A stretch of 64,000 bases of DNA. Source: Nocardia jejuensis NBRC 103114. GTDB taxonomy: Bacteria > Actinomycetota > Actinomycetes > Mycobacteriales > Mycobacteriaceae. The translations under genes were made by a program, and so were the position numbers. Below are positions 32,401 through 41,073 of the stretch, piece after piece; the stretch's first letter is position 1; the number at the start of each line of letters is the position of its first letter. The DNA lies in NCBI RefSeq assembly GCF_001613145.1, contig NZ_BDBU01000024.1, forward strand, positions 1 to 64,000, given 5' to 3'. The notes beneath the pieces are model-generated. The model was not told the DNA's origin. It did no database searches and saw only the letters and a program-made list of their open reading frames with translations.

Positions 32401-33090
32401 CTACTTGGCCGGGGCCACGAAGGGCTGGTTGATGGTGGTGAAGTACTGAACGGCGGCCAGAATGGCTACGGGGGCGGTGACGAAGATCTGGCCCGCGAGG
32501 GTGCCGAGGAATCCGACGGCCGCAGCGCCACCGAGGCAGCCGACGATCGGGCCGGCGCCGAACAGGGCAGCCAGCGGAGCGGTCGCGACGCCCGCGAGGC
32601 CGAAGCCGATGACGCAACCGACTGCCGCGCCGCCGATGCCGCCGACCACGGTGCCGATGGTGGCGCCCAGGGCGACGGTGTCCTTCAGGCGGTTCCAGGC
32701 GGCCTGTTCACGGTCGTACTCGCTCTTCCAGGGGGCCTGGTTCTCGTACGGCAGGGCAACCGGCTTGTAGGTCGCGTGCGCCTCGTCGATCTGCGGGGTC
32801 AGGGTCGCGGTGCGATCGGAGATCTCCGCCGCGATCGGGAAGACGAAATCGTCGACCCGGAGACTCAATTCGGTGCCCGCGACCGTGGTGCCGTCGGCGG
32901 CCTTCACCTTGAATACACCGTCCTCGACCACCATGGAACCGGCATCGGTTCGAATGATCGCCTGGGTCTCGGTGTTCTCGGCGGTGTAATTGATAACGCC
33001 CGCATCGGAATTCGGGGCCGCGTTCACGGTCCCGGCGGTAACTCCGAGCGTGGCGGAAACCAGTGCCGCTACAGCGGCGAACTTCTTCAT
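32401..33090 (-). CDS. Secreted paralog 1 of a tandem three-gene family
   Basis: A 229-aa protein, ATG at 33090 (MKKFAAVAALV). A signal peptide is followed by cleavage near VNAAP, an N-terminal beta-rich domain (MVVEDGVFKVKAADGTTVAGTEL...DDFVFPIAAEI), a short helical linker and a Gly/Ala-rich hydrophobic C-terminal half with two or three membrane-like segments containing two Cys. The sequence is highly similar to the genes at 33258 and 34111. It resembles the uncharacterised secreted families common in Nocardia and Rhodococcus (possibly DUF8020). Function unknown. Confidence 0.8.
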   Translation of the reverse strand: MKKFAAVAALVSATLGVTAGTVNAAPNSDAGVINYTAENTETQAIIRTDAGSMVVEDGVFKVKAADGTTVAGTELSLRVDDFVFPIAAEISDRTATLTPQIDEAHATYKPVALPYENQAPWKSEYDREQAAWNRLKDTVALGATIGTVVGGIGGAAVGCVIGFGLAGVATAPLAALFGAGPIVGCLGGAAAVGFLGTLAGQIFVTAPVAILAAVQYFTTINQPFVAPAK

Positions 33091-33194
33091 CTTCACTTCG
33101 ACTGCTCCCTCATCTCTCATGCAGTGCGGCCGCAATAATCGAGCAAAAGGGAAGCAGGCGGGAGTCTTGAAATCCGGCTGATTTCAACAAGTGA

Positions 33195-33237
33195 CAGCGA
33201 GGACCCCCGTCCGGCGCATGGCGGACGGAGGTCGCTG
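33195..33237 (-). terminator. Probable terminator after paralog 2
   Basis: Interrupted hairpin with the outer arms CAGCGA-GACC / GGTC-CGCTG and an inner stem CGTCCG/CGGACG, 20 bp after the stop of paralog 2. Confidence 0.6.
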
Positions 33238-33257
33238 TTCCGCGAATATCGCGGTAT

Positions 33258-33959
33258 TTACTTGGCAGCCACGAAAGGCTGGTTGATCGTGATGAAGTAG
33301 TTCGCCGCGGCCATGATCGCGACCGGGGCCGTGATGAAAAGCTGGCCCGCGAGGGTGCCCAGGAAACCGACCGCCGCGATACCCGCGACGCAACCGGCGA
33401 TTCCGCCCGGCAGAGCGCCGAACATCAGCGACAGCGCGCCGGTCAGTGTCGCGCCGAGGGCAGCGCCCGCGACACATCCCAGAGCCGCACCGGACAGACC
33501 GCCCACCAGGGTCGCGACGGTGGCGCCCATCGAGATGGTGTCCACCATGCGCTTCCAGGCGGCCTGTTCGCGGTCGTACTCCGACTTGAACGGCGCAACG
33601 TTCTCGAACGGCAGGTTGACCGGCTTGTAGACGGCCTTGTTCATGTCCAGCTCGGGGGTCAGGATCGCGGTGTGATCCTTGATCTCGGCCGCGATCGGGA
33701 AGACGAAATCGTCGACCTGAACCTTGAGCTCGGTGCCGGCAACGGTGGTGCCGTTGGCGGCCTTGATCTTGAAGATTCCATCCTCGACGACCATCGAACC
33801 GGCATCGGTGTTGATGATGGTGTTGGTCGGGGTGTTGGTGGAGGTGTAGTTGATCACGCCGGCGTCGGCGGCCTCGGGAGCCGCTCCCGCGGTTCCGGAC
33901 GCGACACCAAGGGCAGCGATCAACAGTGCCGCGGTCGCGGCGAATTTCTTCGACAGCAT
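33258..33959 (-). CDS. Secreted paralog 2 of the tandem family
   Basis: A 233-aa protein. The start at 33959 (MLSKKFAATAALL) aligns with the starts of its two neighbours; an in-frame ATG at 33977 has a better-placed GGAAG and is possible. Domain layout is as in paralog 1: signal peptide, MVVEDGIFKIKAANGTTVAGTEL, FVFPIAAEIKDHTAILTPEL, then a Gly/Ala-rich membrane-like half with two Cys (GCVAGAALG, IAGCVAG). This copy is the most divergent of the three in the hydrophobic half. Confidence 0.8.
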   Translation of the reverse strand: MLSKKFAATAALLIAALGVASGTAGAAPEAADAGVINYTSTNTPTNTIINTDAGSMVVEDGIFKIKAANGTTVAGTELKVQVDDFVFPIAAEIKDHTAILTPELDMNKAVYKPVNLPFENVAPFKSEYDREQAAWKRMVDTISMGATVATLVGGLSGAALGCVAGAALGATLTGALSLMFGALPGGIAGCVAGIAAVGFLGTLAGQLFITAPVAIMAAANYFITINQPFVAAK

Positions 33960-34027
33960 CGTGTTCAGATTCCTCATCAGGTTCTTCCGCAGGGTGGAAC
34001 CCGAGAATCGAATCCTGACCGCACGAA

Positions 34028-34090
34028 CGAAAGGTGGCCCGCGGGCGCCTCGCCGATGAACATCTGCGAGGGCTCCGCGGGCCACCTTCG
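34028..34090 (-). terminator. Terminator between paralogs 3 and 2
   Basis: Long stem: CGAAAGGTGGCCCGCGG pairs with CCGCGGGCCACCTTCG around a 30-base loop, 20 bp after the stop of paralog 3. Confidence 0.7.
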
Positions 34091-34110
34091 AATTCGTGGT
34101 GCGCCTGGAA

Positions 34111-34809
34111 TTACTTGGCCGGCTGGATCGACGGCTGGTTGATCGTGGAGAAGTACTGCACAGCGGCGAGGATCGCGACCGGAGCGGTCACGAAGACCTG
34201 GCCCGCCACGGTGCCGAGGAAACCGACCGCCGCCGCGCCACCGAGGCATCCGGCGATCGGACCGGCGCCGAACAGCGCGGCCAGCGGAGCGGTCGCGACA
34301 CCCGCGAGACCGAAGCCGATGACGCAGCCCAGGGCCGCGCCGCCGATACCACCGACCAGGGTGCCGATGGTCGCACCCGCGGAGATGGTGCTGGTCAGAC
34401 GGGACCAGGCCGCGACCTCACGGTCGTAGTCGTTCTTCCAGGGAGCCTGGTTCTCGTAAGGCAGCGCCACCGGCTTGTAGACCGCGTGCGCCTCGTCGAA
34501 CTGCGGGGTCAGGATCGCGGTGTGATCGGAGATCTCCGCCGCGATCGGGAAGACGAAATCGTCCAGCCGGAAGTTCAATTCGGTGCCCGCGACAGTGGTG
34601 CCGTTGGCCGCCTTGACCTTGAACACACCGTCCTCGACCACCAGCGAACCCGCATCGGTAGTGACGATGGCGTTCTTCTCGGTAATGGTGTTGGTGTAGT
34701 TGATGACTCCGTCATCAGCTGTGACCGGAGCGGCGTTGACTGTGCCCGTCGCCGCGCCGAGCGCCGTGATCACCAGTGCCGCAACCCCGGCGAACTTCCT
34801 CATCTTCAT
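34111..34809 (-). CDS. Secreted paralog 3 of the tandem family
   Basis: A 232-aa protein, ATG at 34809 (MKMRKFAGVAALV). It is close to paralog 1 throughout, including LPYENQAPWKNDYDREVAAWSRL and the C-terminal GFLGTVAGQVFVTAPVAILAAVQYFSTINQP. Each of the three genes has its own terminator, so they are probably separate transcripts that arose by tandem duplication. The second half is hydrophobic enough to insert in or associate with a membrane. Confidence 0.8.
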   Translation of the reverse strand: MKMRKFAGVAALVITALGAATGTVNAAPVTADDGVINYTNTITEKNAIVTTDAGSLVVEDGVFKVKAANGTTVAGTELNFRLDDFVFPIAAEISDHTAILTPQFDEAHAVYKPVALPYENQAPWKNDYDREVAAWSRLTSTISAGATIGTLVGGIGGAALGCVIGFGLAGVATAPLAALFGAGPIAGCLGGAAAVGFLGTVAGQVFVTAPVAILAAVQYFSTINQPSIQPAK

Positions 34810-34927
34810 TTGGTACTGCTTCCTCGCCGCTGTAGAACAAACCCGAACGCGGCAAAGCATTAAGCAAATCCACAGCTTGTTGGAGGTTAAAAACCAGCTT
34901 GATCCGATAGGGGCCCGTTCGGGGGGG

Positions 34928-35506
34928 TCACTTGGATTTGGCCGCGGCCTTTGCCTGCTTCTTGAATTCCCTTACCTGAGCGAGGGATTCGGCGTCCGTC
35001 ACGTCGGCCACCGAGCGGCGGGAATCGACTTCGCCGTAGGCGCCGGCCGCCTCGCGCCAGCCTTTCGCCTCGATGCCCTCCTGTTTGCCCAGCAGCGCCA
35101 GAAAGATCCGGGCCTTCTGATCACCGAAGCCGGGCAGGGCCTTGAGACGCTTCAGGAGTTCCTTGCCGTCGGGGTCGCCGGAGGTCCACAGGGCGGAGGT
35201 GTCGCCGTCGTAATTATCGATGATGAAGTGGGCGAGTTCCTGCACCCGGCGTCCCATGGAACGTCCGTAACGGTGGATGGCCGGCGGAGTGGCCGCCAGC
35301 TCTTCGAATTCCTGGGGATCCGCGGCCGCGATCTTGCGGATATCGAACCCGCCCATGCGGTCGGCGATCTTCTGCGGCCCTCGGAACGCATGCTCCATCG
35401 GGAACTGCTGATCCAGGGCCATGCCGACCAGCAGGGCGAAATCGTCCGTGGAAAGGAGCGCGTCGGCGTCGGGATCCTGCGCAATACACACTGTGCGGCT
35501 CACCAT
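34928..35506 (-). CDS. HhH-GPD superfamily base-excision DNA repair protein
   Basis: A 192-aa protein. The start VSRTVCIAQDPDADALLSTDDFALLVGMALDQQFPMEHAFRGP is characteristic of the actinobacterial HhH-GPD family. The helix-hairpin-helix is LKALPGFGDQKARIFLALLG (about 138-157). No FeS-cluster cysteines are seen, so it is unlike Nth/MutY. ATG 35506 was preferred to an upstream in-frame start because family members begin there. It is divergent from the methyltransferase at 35584. Confidence 0.85.
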   Translation of the reverse strand: MVSRTVCIAQDPDADALLSTDDFALLVGMALDQQFPMEHAFRGPQKIADRMGGFDIRKIAAADPQEFEELAATPPAIHRYGRSMGRRVQELAHFIIDNYDGDTSALWTSGDPDGKELLKRLKALPGFGDQKARIFLALLGKQEGIEAKGWREAAGAYGEVDSRRSVADVTDAESLAQVREFKKQAKAAAKSK

Positions 35507-35583
35507 GGACAGATCATCCCATCCGCCCCTGTCCCAGGTGACGCGGGTCACGCGGCGGCGCGCAAAAGACTAGGCTCGGCCGC

Positions 35584-36471
35584 ATGCCCGACATCATGGC
35601 TAATTCTTCAGTGGGATCTTCGCCGCAATCCGGCGTCTCTTCGCGGGAGCGCAGCGCAGGCGCATCGGACAGCGCCGGACTGCGACCGGACCGTTTCGAC
35701 CGCGACGGCCAGGACCAACTGGTCGACGTGCACGATCTGCAGGCGGCGCTACCCGGAATCCGCAGGCTCCGCACCTGGGCGCACGACGCGCTCGCGGTGC
35801 GACCCGGCGAGAGCGCCGTCGACATCGGCTCCGGAACCGGCTCGGAGGCACTGGTCTTCGCCGACGCCGTGGGACCGAGCGGCACCGCGGTCGGCGTCGA
35901 ACCCGACCCCGGTCTGCTGGCCGCCGCGGAACGTCGCGCCCAGCAGCACCACTCCACCGCGAAATTCGTCTCCGGCGACGCCTACGGGCTGCCGTTCGGC
36001 AGCGACACCTTCGACGCGGCGCTGTGCGAGCGCGTCTTCCAGCATCTGACCGGTCCCGCCCGCGCGGCCGGGGAGATCGCACGCGTACTCAAGCCGGGCG
36101 GCCGGGTGGTCGTCATGGACAGCGACTGGGGCACCGCCATCGTGCATCCGGGCGATCGGCACGTCGTGCACGAGGTCATCGAGACCATGATCGCCGGAAC
36201 CACCAACCCCTTCGCCGGACGACGCCTCGCCGGACAGCTGACGGCCGCCGGGCTGGTCGTGGACGACATCGGCTCGCACGCGCTGGTACAGGACACCGGC
36301 GTGGGCGCGGGAGCGCTCGTGACCCGCATCGCGGAGATGGCGGTGGCACGCGGGGCGATCACCGAGCAGCAGCGCGATCAGTTGCTCGCCGATCTGGCCG
36401 CCGGTGCCGCGAGCGGTGACGCGCACCTGTCGGTGACCATCTTCGCCGTCTCCGCGCACAAGCCCGCCTGA
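35584..36471 (+). CDS. SAM-dependent class I methyltransferase
   Basis: A 295-aa enzyme. After a Ser-rich N-terminus, the SAM motif I is AVDIGSGTGSEALVFADAVG (about 78-97), with an acidic motif II (VGVEPD) and LPFGSDTFDAALCERVFQHL further on. ARVLKPGGRVVVMDSDW is the post-motif III block. The UbiE/MerR-like pattern suggests a small-molecule substrate that cannot be identified. The gene ends in a bidirectional terminator shared with the aminotransferase. Confidence 0.9.
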   Translation: MPDIMANSSVGSSPQSGVSSRERSAGASDSAGLRPDRFDRDGQDQLVDVHDLQAALPGIRRLRTWAHDALAVRPGESAVDIGSGTGSEALVFADAVGPSGTAVGVEPDPGLLAAAERRAQQHHSTAKFVSGDAYGLPFGSDTFDAALCERVFQHLTGPARAAGEIARVLKPGGRVVVMDSDWGTAIVHPGDRHVVHEVIETMIAGTTNPFAGRRLAGQLTAAGLVVDDIGSHALVQDTGVGAGALVTRIAEMAVARGAITEQQRDQLLADLAAGAASGDAHLSVTIFAVSAHKPA

Positions 36472-36484
36472 TACTCGAAACGAA

Positions 36485-36515
36485 AAGGCGCGCACCGTGA
36501 TCCGGTGCGCGCCTT
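36485..36515. terminator. Bidirectional terminator, methyltransferase/aminotransferase
   Basis: Perfect 13-bp stem, AAGGCGCGCACCG / CGGTGCGCGCCTT, with a five-base loop between convergent genes. Confidence 0.88.
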
Positions 36516-36531
36516 CATCGTTCGAGACGAC

Positions 36532-37827
36532 CTACGACTGGGTCTCCAGCACCTTCTCGGTGGCGGCCAGCAGCACGCACGTCGCCACCCCGTCCATCGA
36601 CTTCTCCAGATCCGACAGCGACGGGAAGCTCGGCGCGATGCGAATGTTCTTGTCCTCCACGTCTTTCCCGTACGGGTAGGACGAACCGGCCGGAGTGAGG
36701 GCGATACCCGCCTCCTTGGCCAGAGCCACCACCCGGGCAGCGGTGCCCTCCAGCACATCCAGGCTGATGAAGTACCCGCCCTTGGGTTCGGTCCAGGACG
36801 CCACCTTCGAGGCGCCCAGGCGATCCTCGAGGATCTTCAGCACCAGCTTGAACTTGGGCTCCAGGATTTCGCGATGCTTCTGCATGTGTGCGCGCACGCC
36901 CGCGGCGTCCTTGAAGAAGCGCAGGTGCCGCAGCTGGTTCACCTTGTCCGGGCCGATGCTCTTCTTGCCCGCATGGCTCAGGTACCACTCCAGGTTGGCG
37001 GTGGAGCCGCCGAAGAAGCTCACCCCCGAACCCGCGAAGGTGATCTTCGAGGTGGAGGCGAAAACGTAGGGGCGGTTGGGGTTTCCGGCCGCCGCGGCCA
37101 TGCCCAGCACGTCCAGGACCGGATCCGCGTCGTCGACCAGGGGGTGCACCGCGTAGGCGTTGTCCCAGAAGAGCCGGAAGTCCGGCGCCGCCGTCGGCAT
37201 CGAAACCAGTTCGCGCGTAACGGCTTCGGAGAAGGTGACGCCGGTCGGGTTGGAGTAGTTGGGCACCGCCCACAGACCCTTGATCGCCGGATCCGAGGCC
37301 ACCAGTTCGGCGATGGCGTGCACGTCCGGGCCGTCGTGGCCCATGGGGATCGGGATCATCTCGAAGCCGAGGGCCTGCGTGATCGCGAAGTGACGGTCGT
37401 AACCCGGTGCGGGACAGAGGAACTTGAGCACCGGCTCGTCCACCCAGCGGCGCTCGGAATCGGGGTTCCCGTACAGCATGGAGAACACGATCACGTCGTG
37501 CATCAGCTCCAGGCTGGCATTGTTGCCGGCCAGCAGGTTCGAGACCGGGATGCCGAGCAGTTCACCGAAGATGGCGCGCAACTCCGGAAGACCGTGCAGG
37601 CCGCCGTAATTGCGGGTGTCGGTGCCGTTGGCATCGCGATAGTCGTCATTGCCCGGCAGCGACAGCAGCTCCAGCGACAGGTCCAGCTGCTCGGGCGCGG
37701 GCTTACCGCGCGTGATGTCCAGCGTGAGCTTCTCGGTCTTGAGCTTCGCGTAGTTCGCGGTCTGCGTTTCGTGTTCCGACACGAGCTCCGCATGGCTCAT
37801 CAAACCGATCTGCGTTTGCCGAGGCAT
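36532..37827 (-). CDS. Aspartate aminotransferase, Rv3722c type
   Basis: A 431-aa PLP enzyme of the class I aminotransferases, subgroup related to M. tuberculosis Rv3722c, which has been described as the main aspartate aminotransferase of that organism. LDITRGKPAPEQLDLS, YGGLHGLPELRAIFGELLG, GNNASLELMHDV, VPNYSNPTG and the PLP-lysine segment FASTSKITFAGSGVSFFG are visible. It starts at ATG 37827 (MPRQTQIGLMS). The SRP RNA gene lies about 130 bp upstream on the same strand, and a membrane protein gene follows divergently. Confidence 0.93.
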   Translation of the reverse strand: MPRQTQIGLMSHAELVSEHETQTANYAKLKTEKLTLDITRGKPAPEQLDLSLELLSLPGNDDYRDANGTDTRNYGGLHGLPELRAIFGELLGIPVSNLLAGNNASLELMHDVIVFSMLYGNPDSERRWVDEPVLKFLCPAPGYDRHFAITQALGFEMIPIPMGHDGPDVHAIAELVASDPAIKGLWAVPNYSNPTGVTFSEAVTRELVSMPTAAPDFRLFWDNAYAVHPLVDDADPVLDVLGMAAAAGNPNRPYVFASTSKITFAGSGVSFFGGSTANLEWYLSHAGKKSIGPDKVNQLRHLRFFKDAAGVRAHMQKHREILEPKFKLVLKILEDRLGASKVASWTEPKGGYFISLDVLEGTAARVVALAKEAGIALTPAGSSYPYGKDVEDKNIRIAPSFPSLSDLEKSMDGVATCVLLAATEKVLETQS

Positions 37828-37957
37828 CCTGACAGCCTTTCCAGGGCGAGGGGAATCTGGTGCGGACCGCGCGTACGCGGCCCGACCGCCCACGTTACTA
37901 GGGGGCTGAGCTGAATTGTCAGGTATATACGGGACCGAACCCCCGTGAAATTGAAGG

Positions 37958-38046
37958 GGACCCAGCGCACCCGGCAGAGCCCGTTGACCCTTGCTGCCTT
38001 CCGGCCCTGGGGGAGTTCACAGGATGCGCGCCGCGCTGGATCCGTC
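37958..38046 (-). ncRNA. ffs: Signal recognition particle RNA, small (4.5S) type
   Basis: On the minus strand the segment around 37987-38012 carries the universal SRP apical domain, with the GGCCGGAAGGCAGCAAGG core (GGAA tetraloop and the symmetric AGCA/internal-loop side). The flanking arms TCCAGCGC and GCGCTGGG close the stem. Ends are approximate. It lies between the aminotransferase and the divergent membrane protein gene. Confidence 0.93.
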
Positions 38047-38145
38047 GGCCAGTGTAGCGGCTCACGGATGCTCGCGTCGCGCCGGGTCGTTACGATCTGT
38101 CCGGACTGCGGGGGAACCCGCTCAGTACGGAGGGGAAAACCACAA

Positions 38146-39240
38146 GTGACGAGCGCGAATCCAGGATCGGGCGGCCAACAGGATCCCGAACAGCATCAGG
38201 AAACCGCACAGTGGTGGGCCACCGCGCCGACCGGCGGCGAGCCCTCGGCGCCGCTCACCGGCACCGACCCGACCATGATGAACTACGGCGCGGCCACGAC
38301 GCCGCCGTACCAGCCTCCCGCACAGCCCATTCCGCCCGCACCGCAGCAGTACTCCGCACCGCAGCAGCAGTATTCCGCGCCGCAGCAGCAGTACTCGGCG
38401 CCGCAGCAGCAGTACTCCGGGCCCCAACCGCAGTACTCCGCGCCGCAGCAACAGCAGTTCTCCGCACCGCAGCCGCAGTTCGCCCCGCAGCAGCAGTTCG
38501 CCACTCCCCCGCCCAACGGCGGCGGCTACGGCTATCCGACTCCGCCGCCGCCCGGAGGCGGCGGCAGCAAGACCGGCTGGATCGTGGGCGGCGCGATCGG
38601 CCTCGTCGTACTGGTCGGCATCGGCATCGGCGTGCTCGCACTGACCGGCAAGGACAAGTCGGTCAACCCGTTCGGTGACGACAAGAAGAACAGCGCCGAC
38701 GGCAAGTACTCGATGAGCGGCATCACGAACGCGTGCAGCATCGTCGATCCCACGGTGCTGACCAAGTGGGCCACCAACTCCAAGGGCACCCCGGAGCACT
38801 CCGAGACCCAGCCCACCGACTATTCGGGTGGCCGGATGGATTGCAAGGCCGGCTACGAAAAGCAGAGTCCGACCGACAAATACACCACCGACACCGCCGA
38901 CCTCACCCTCGACGTCGACTTCCTGAGCGGCTCCTCCAGCGCCTACAACCGCCCCAGCTACGACACCTGGAAGCAGTTCGACACCGGCACCACCGGCAGC
39001 GGCCGCGCCTCCGGAGACGTCGCTGGACTCGGCACCGAGGCGTACTGGGCCTCGCAGACCGACAACTACACCTACTGGACCACGATCGACTACACCGTCG
39101 CCGCCAAGGACGACAACGCCTCGGTCAAGGTGAACCTGCGCATCCGCCTCGGCCAGGGCGAGAACCTGAGCAAGGACGAGGTCGCCCAGGTCGCCAAGCA
39201 GCAGGCCCAGCAGGCACTCGACGGGCTGAAGAAGAAGTAG
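38146..39240 (+). CDS. Membrane-anchored Gln/Pro-rich envelope protein (Rv3723-like position)
   Basis: A 364-aa protein. It starts at GTG 38146 with GGAGGGG upstream; an open frame extending back to 37945 crosses the SRP RNA and is rejected. Residues about 55-115 carry five to six copies of QQYSAPQ. A glycine stretch follows, with one transmembrane helix at about 145-168. An extracytoplasmic domain of about 190 residues follows, with two Cys (NACSIV and RMDCKAGY) likely forming a disulfide. This topology resembles DUF3558-like lipoprotein domains. Its place beside the aminotransferase and tRNA-Ser matches Rv3723 in M. tuberculosis. Function unknown. Confidence 0.8.
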   Translation: MTSANPGSGGQQDPEQHQETAQWWATAPTGGEPSAPLTGTDPTMMNYGAATTPPYQPPAQPIPPAPQQYSAPQQQYSAPQQQYSAPQQQYSGPQPQYSAPQQQQFSAPQPQFAPQQQFATPPPNGGGYGYPTPPPPGGGGSKTGWIVGGAIGLVVLVGIGIGVLALTGKDKSVNPFGDDKKNSADGKYSMSGITNACSIVDPTVLTKWATNSKGTPEHSETQPTDYSGGRMDCKAGYEKQSPTDKYTTDTADLTLDVDFLSGSSSAYNRPSYDTWKQFDTGTTGSGRASGDVAGLGTEAYWASQTDNYTYWTTIDYTVAAKDDNASVKVNLRIRLGQGENLSKDEVAQVAKQQAQQALDGLKKK

Positions 39241-39337
39241 CGGACGGGCCTAGGAAGAAGTAGCGCAAATCCCCCAGAACCGTCCTCCGACCACCCCGTT
39301 TGGTGAGTTCGGGGGGTCAGCCGGTATATTGCTCCAC

Positions 39338-39422
39338 GGAGGATTCGCCTAGTGGCCTATGGCGCTCGCCTGGAACGCGGGTTGGGTTAACGCCCTCAGG
39401 GGTTCAAATCCCCTATCCTCCG
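39338..39422 (+). tRNA. tRNA-Ser(GGA)
   Basis: Cloverleaf with acceptor GGAGGAT/ATCCTCC, a long variable arm typical of serine tRNAs, T-loop GGTTCAAATCC, and anticodon GGA at 39372-39374 in the loop CTGGAAC. CCA is not encoded. A likely -10 (TATATT) lies 12 bp upstream. Confidence 0.95.
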
Positions 39423-39426
39423 CTCA

Positions 39427-39466
39427 CGAAGGCCCCGGCCGGACTCAGTCCGAGCCGGGGCCTTCG
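39427..39466 (+). terminator. Terminator after tRNA-Ser(GGA)
   Basis: Stem GAAGGCCCCGGC / GCCGGGGCCTTC with an inner CGGACT..GTCCGA extension, directly after the tRNA. Confidence 0.85.
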
Positions 39467-39594
39467 TCATTCCCGCATCCGGGCATCAGCCGTGACGCAC
39501 TCGACAATCCGCGCCCGGTCGTGACCGATGTCGAATACGCGCGCGCACGTGATGTTCGCGACCTCCACCGCTGCTCGACCGATCGGGCTCTCGG

Positions 39595-40974
39595 TCAATC
39601 GGGCGAGCCGGACCGCAGCGCGACGGCGACCTCTCCAACGGCCTCCTCCAGCAGTGCGGCATAGGCGTCGAGGTCCGGGAGGGTGGCCGGGTCGGCGTGC
39701 AGGGAGAGGGTGATGGTGTCGCCCAGGCCGTGGATGCCGTGCGTGAGATGCATGACCGCGCCCAGGGCGGGGAAGCCCGCGGTGAAGCGGACCGGGCCGC
39801 CGCCGAAGCTCAGGTCGGCGGGGCCGCGGTGCACGCTGGAGACCACGGTGTGGCCCGAGAGTTGTTCGGGGAGGGCGTGCACGGGGAAGTGGGTGACGTC
39901 GCGGTGCAGGATCGGGGCGGGGATGGCATCGGTGGCGCGGGACTGGGCGCGCTGAAGCGGGTGTTGTGCGCGCGTGCGGGCCGAGGCCAGGGCGGCTGCG
40001 ATCGCGGCGGCCCGATCGGGGATGGACGGTATGTCGGCGGACAGGTCGATGGAGAGGTCGCGGTAGGTGTTGCGCTCGGGGCCCGGCGCGGTGGCGGCCA
40101 TGGGGACCTGGGCGCGCAGCGAGTCGGCGGGGGCGTCGTGGCGGGCCAGATAGCGTTGCAGGGCAAGGGAAATCGCGGTCAGGGCCGTCGTCGTGACGGT
40201 GTGGCCGGGGGTGCGCAGGCGGTCCGCGTCGCAGACGATCATGCGAACGGCGTGGGTGGACGGGTCCGATCCGTCGCCGTTCAGGAGGTTGGGCGGCACG
40301 CCCGGAGCGGGCGGCGGCAGCTCCCCCGCCTGCGTCAGCGCCGCCAGTTCGCGGCGGGCTCGTTCGGCGTTCAGGCCGCGTATGACGGTGCGGGCCATGG
40401 CGATCGGGAATCGCAGAAGTGCGTTCGCAACAGCTGTGAGGACGACGGCATCTTCGCCACGTTTCTCGCGCCCAGCACCGTCGAGGACGTAATCGGTTGT
40501 GCCCGAACCGAAGAGCGCTCGGGCGAGGGCCGAGGCGCGGCGGCCGTCGGCGAGGGCGTGCGAGAGCTGCAGGACCGCGATGAGAGCGGGCTCGCCGGAG
40601 GCGAATCCCGGTGCGTCGCGAACGTCGCGGAATACGTGCAGTCGCCACGGGCGCTCGTTCGCGCGGACGCCGGTGGCGAGCAGCGCACCCAGGGCGTCCC
40701 GCACGGCGGACCAGGTCGGATCGGGAAGCGAATGGACGACGAACTGGGTGTCGGCGAATTCGCAAGGCACCCATATCGGATACGCAATGTTTGCAGGGGT
40801 GTCCAGCACGCGCGTCAGCAAATCCGGAATTCCGGCGACCCGGGTGTGAACGACTCGGCGCAACGCGGCATCGGACTCACCGGCATCGGCGAAGGCGTAG
40901 AGCAGGAAGAGATCGTTGCGGGTTCGCGCGGACAACCAGTACATGGTGGCGTCCCGCGGCGCCAGAGAATTCAC
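39595..40974 (-). CDS. Wax ester synthase/diacylglycerol acyltransferase (WS/DGAT) family
   Basis: A 459-aa acyltransferase-like protein, slightly shorter than the family norm. The start MNSLAPRDATMYWLSAR matches the LSPxDAxFL start of the family. The active-site motif HHxxxDG appears as SHALADG (about 140-146): the catalytic second His and the DG are kept, but the first His is Ser. Family blocks such as YRDLSIDLSADIPSIPDRAAAIAAAL and ALGAVMHLTHGIHGLGDTITLSLHADP near the C-terminus are present. It would make triacylglycerols or wax esters if active. It is divergent from the qcrB gene. Confidence 0.85.
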   Translation of the reverse strand: MNSLAPRDATMYWLSARTRNDLFLLYAFADAGESDAALRRVVHTRVAGIPDLLTRVLDTPANIAYPIWVPCEFADTQFVVHSLPDPTWSAVRDALGALLATGVRANERPWRLHVFRDVRDAPGFASGEPALIAVLQLSHALADGRRASALARALFGSGTTDYVLDGAGREKRGEDAVVLTAVANALLRFPIAMARTVIRGLNAERARRELAALTQAGELPPPAPGVPPNLLNGDGSDPSTHAVRMIVCDADRLRTPGHTVTTTALTAISLALQRYLARHDAPADSLRAQVPMAATAPGPERNTYRDLSIDLSADIPSIPDRAAAIAAALASARTRAQHPLQRAQSRATDAIPAPILHRDVTHFPVHALPEQLSGHTVVSSVHRGPADLSFGGGPVRFTAGFPALGAVMHLTHGIHGLGDTITLSLHADPATLPDLDAYAALLEEAVGEVAVALRSGSPD

Positions 40975-41073
40975 CGGACGACCATAGCGAAACGCTGTAC
41001 TGACCGGTCACTCCGGGTGCTACCGTGTGTAGTAGAAGCCTTTCAGAACTCTCCCGGGGGCGGGGTGACAGCA

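Noticed and set aside
37945..38145. N-terminal extension of the 38146 membrane protein
   Set aside because: It runs over the SRP RNA gene; GTG 38146 has a good ribosome site and normal start composition.
39697..41073. N-terminal 459 codons of a 1005-codon frame running into qcrB
   Set aside because: This part is antisense to the WS/DGAT gene and has no protein-like content; QcrB starts at 41074.
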